Positions 4,591 to 5,666 of a stretch of 5,666 nt of DNA are shown here, piece after piece. Every line of letters starts with the position of its first letter. Position 1 is the stretch's first letter. Position numbers and translations under genes: made by a program. A model generated the notes under the pieces. The model did not search any database, was not told the DNA's origin, and worked only from the letters and a program-made list of their open reading frames with translations. Source of the stretch: a bacterium (lineage in GTDB: Bacteria; BMS3Abin14); assembly GCA_022865845.1 (NCBI GenBank), contig JALHUC010000095.1, positions 1-5,666 of the forward strand, in the 5' to 3' direction.

Positions 4591-5381
4591 CAATCGTTCC
4601 CCCATTCACCCAATTTCCCCTGTATAAAGCGAATGATCGCTTCATGCTCATCCCTGCCGGAACCGGTCACCTCTAGAGGCTCACCGAAGCAGATATGCAC
4701 CTCCCTTTCCGGCCTTATGGGACCGAAATCCTTGATGATACTCCCTTTCCCCCAGGCGTCTGTTTTCAGGGCGACAGGGACCACCGGCACGCCGGCGCGG
4801 CGGGCAAGCTTTACGCCGATGGTGTTAAATTGTGAAGGATCGAAGGTGCTGCTTCGTGTTGTCTGGGGAAACACGATCACCGAGGTACCGCTATCAAGGT
4901 GCTTCTGTCCTCCCTCAAGAACCGCTCGGAGATCTTCCCGGGGATCCTTTCTACCAACCGTAATGGGATCCCTGGAGCGCATTATCGGTCCAAATACAGG
5001 GAACCTTGTCAGCGCTTCTTTAACAATGAAGGTGGTGTTACAGGCGGGCTGAACCAGGCATGGCAAGACCATGGTCTCAAGGGTGCTCATATGGTTGCCG
5101 ACATAGACACACGGCCTTGGAAGGCTGTATAGCATATCCATATTTTCGATCTCAAATCGGACCCACACACTTTCCAGAAGTCTGAAAACCTCCAGACTGC
5201 TCAGTGCCCACTGCTCACCGTCATACAGGCCCTTTACAGCCATTCGGCTGGAACGCCAATAGATGCGGAGCATTCTCAAGTGGAAGATCAGACTGGTGCA
5301 GCAAACCTTTCGGCGCTTCCCGCCCTCTGAATGTGTCTGGTAGTGATCCCCCTTGATAAGCCGCTCCATGAGAATATGCAT
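4590..5381 (-). CDS. PlsC-type lysophospholipid acyltransferase
   Basis: A membrane-associated acyltransferase expected to move an acyl chain onto lysophosphatidic acid or a similar lysolipid in phospholipid synthesis. Counting from the chosen start (263 aa): NHMSTLE at 96-102 is the catalytic NHx4D motif with His97 and Glu102 replacing the usual Asp; GPIMRSRDP at 131-139 fits block II; FPQTTRS at 171-177 stands where FPEGTRS is usual; GVPVVPVAL at 197-205 is block IV. A weakly hydrophobic, basic N-terminal part precedes the domain. I prefer the ATG at 5379-5381, with AAAGG 10 nt upstream. The frame also allows ATG at 5403-5405 (271 aa), whose AGAGG touches the start codon, and ATG at 5367-5369. 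As I recall, relatives begin near MERLIKGDHY, which fits the two inner starts. The stop is TGA at 4590. The gene is divergent from the one at 5497 across about 115 bp. Family is sure; the lysolipid substrate is not. Confidence 0.9.
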   Translation of the reverse strand: MHILMERLIKGDHYQTHSEGGKRRKVCCTSLIFHLRMLRIYWRSSRMAVKGLYDGEQWALSSLEVFRLLESVWVRFEIENMDMLYSLPRPCVYVGNHMSTLETMVLPCLVQPACNTTFIVKEALTRFPVFGPIMRSRDPITVGRKDPREDLRAVLEGGQKHLDSGTSVIVFPQTTRSSTFDPSQFNTIGVKLARRAGVPVVPVALKTDAWGKGSIIKDFGPIRPEREVHICFGEPLEVTGSGRDEHEAIIRFIQGKLGEWGND

Positions 5382-5448
5382 ACACCAACAACCTTTCCCG
5401 GTCATCCTCTTTGTTCGATCAGCATCTTCCTCACCTATCTTTAAAGGA

Positions 5449-5457
5449 TGCTATAAT
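5449..5457 (+). promoter_or_regulatory. Extended -10 promoter (TGCTATAAT)
   Basis: A consensus TATAAT (5452-5457) is preceded by TG at 5449-5450, the extended -10 form of sigma-70 promoters, which do not need a good -35; none is visible at 16-18 bp. Transcription would start near 5464, about 33 nt before the ATG at 5497. TTTAAA palindromes flank it at 5440-5445 and 5457-5462. It lies in the divergent gap with the acyltransferase gene. Confidence 0.65.
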
Positions 5458-5496
5458 TTAAAAACTGATGCAGTGAGTCGGAAAGGGGGCGTTTCC

Positions 5497-5666
5497 ATGG
5501 GCAGAGAGGACAAGATTCGGCAAGTCGCGGAACTCTTTAAACAGACCGATTCGGCCCATCATTCCTATGAGGTCAAGGTTCTTAATGGAGATCGGAATAG
5601 CCGATGGCCGGAGTGGTACGCCGAATATCTCATAGGCCACGGGTTCGATATAGTCCTGGAGGACAA
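5497..5666 (+). CDS. Hypothetical protein, N-terminal part (runs off the window)
   Basis: An open frame of 56 full codons from the ATG at 5497 to the right edge, no stop. The ribosome binding site GGGGG (5485-5489) stands 7 nt upstream, and an extended -10 promoter lies about 40 nt upstream. The protein begins MGREDKIRQVAELFKQTDSA, then HHSYEVKVL, then RWPEWYAEYLIGHGFDIVLED. There is no signal peptide or membrane helix; it appears soluble, with a helical start and a Trp/Tyr-rich WPEWYAEYL motif at about 40-48. I recall small hypothetical proteins with the same arrangement (a helix with AHH, then WPLWYADYL) in many bacteria, but no function. Codon use and GC fit the neighbouring core genes. 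The minus-strand frame over the same bases (5458-5640) has none of these supports. Confidence 0.72.
   Translation, partial: MGREDKIRQVAELFKQTDSAHHSYEVKVLNGDRNSRWPEWYAEYLIGHGFDIVLED

Noticed and set aside
4334..4651. 105-codon minus-strand frame in the repeat spacer
   Set aside because: It is mostly a translation of the 49-bp repeat and other word-like repeats and runs into the acyltransferase gene in a different phase.
5458..5640. 60-codon minus-strand frame at the right edge
   Set aside because: It lies opposite the + strand gene at 5497, which has a promoter, ribosome binding site and protein-like sequence; the minus frame has none.

Overview
The window looks like ordinary chromosome from a Gram-negative environmental bacterium with moderately high GC (roughly 55-60% in the core genes). 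The mix of genes and the many word-like intergenic repeats recall uncultured Deltaproteobacteria/Desulfobacterota-type genomes. That placement is an impression from protein style and spacer composition; there is no rRNA or marker gene to prove it. I found no rRNA, tRNA, CRISPR array, complete insertion sequence or phage module.

Layout, left to right. (1) 2-1345, + strand: a cation/proton antiporter with its N-terminus cut off by the window edge. (2) 1445-1807, + strand: a small stand-alone GIY-YIG-type protein with altered motif residues and clearly lower GC than its neighbours. (3) 1808-2412: about 600 bp without an intact gene, holding a REP-like palindromic word, a two-helix remnant of an MFS transporter, and two inverted repeats. 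(4) 2413-2691, + strand: a small exported, Asp-rich protein with a repeated DGSC motif, followed by a strong nested-stem terminator (2759-2793). (5) 2802-3902, - strand: a MOT1-type molybdate/sulfate transporter, convergent with the small gene. (6) 3903-4589: about 690 bp of non-coding DNA packed with several families of word-like repeats. (7) 4590-5381, - strand: a PlsC-type lysophospholipid acyltransferase. (8) 5497 to the right edge, + strand: the start of a divergent small gene with a clear ribosome binding site and an extended -10 promoter.

The genes do not form an obvious operon or shared pathway. They are membrane or envelope functions (ion antiport, oxyanion uptake, phospholipid acylation, a small exported protein) separated by decayed, repeat-rich spacers. 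I see no convincing new multi-gene system. The items most worth a second look are the small DGSC-repeat exported protein, the motif-divergent GIY-YIG protein in its low-GC patch, the paired three-unit repeat arrays of identical architecture at 4081-4111 and 4165-4199, and the MFS remnant.
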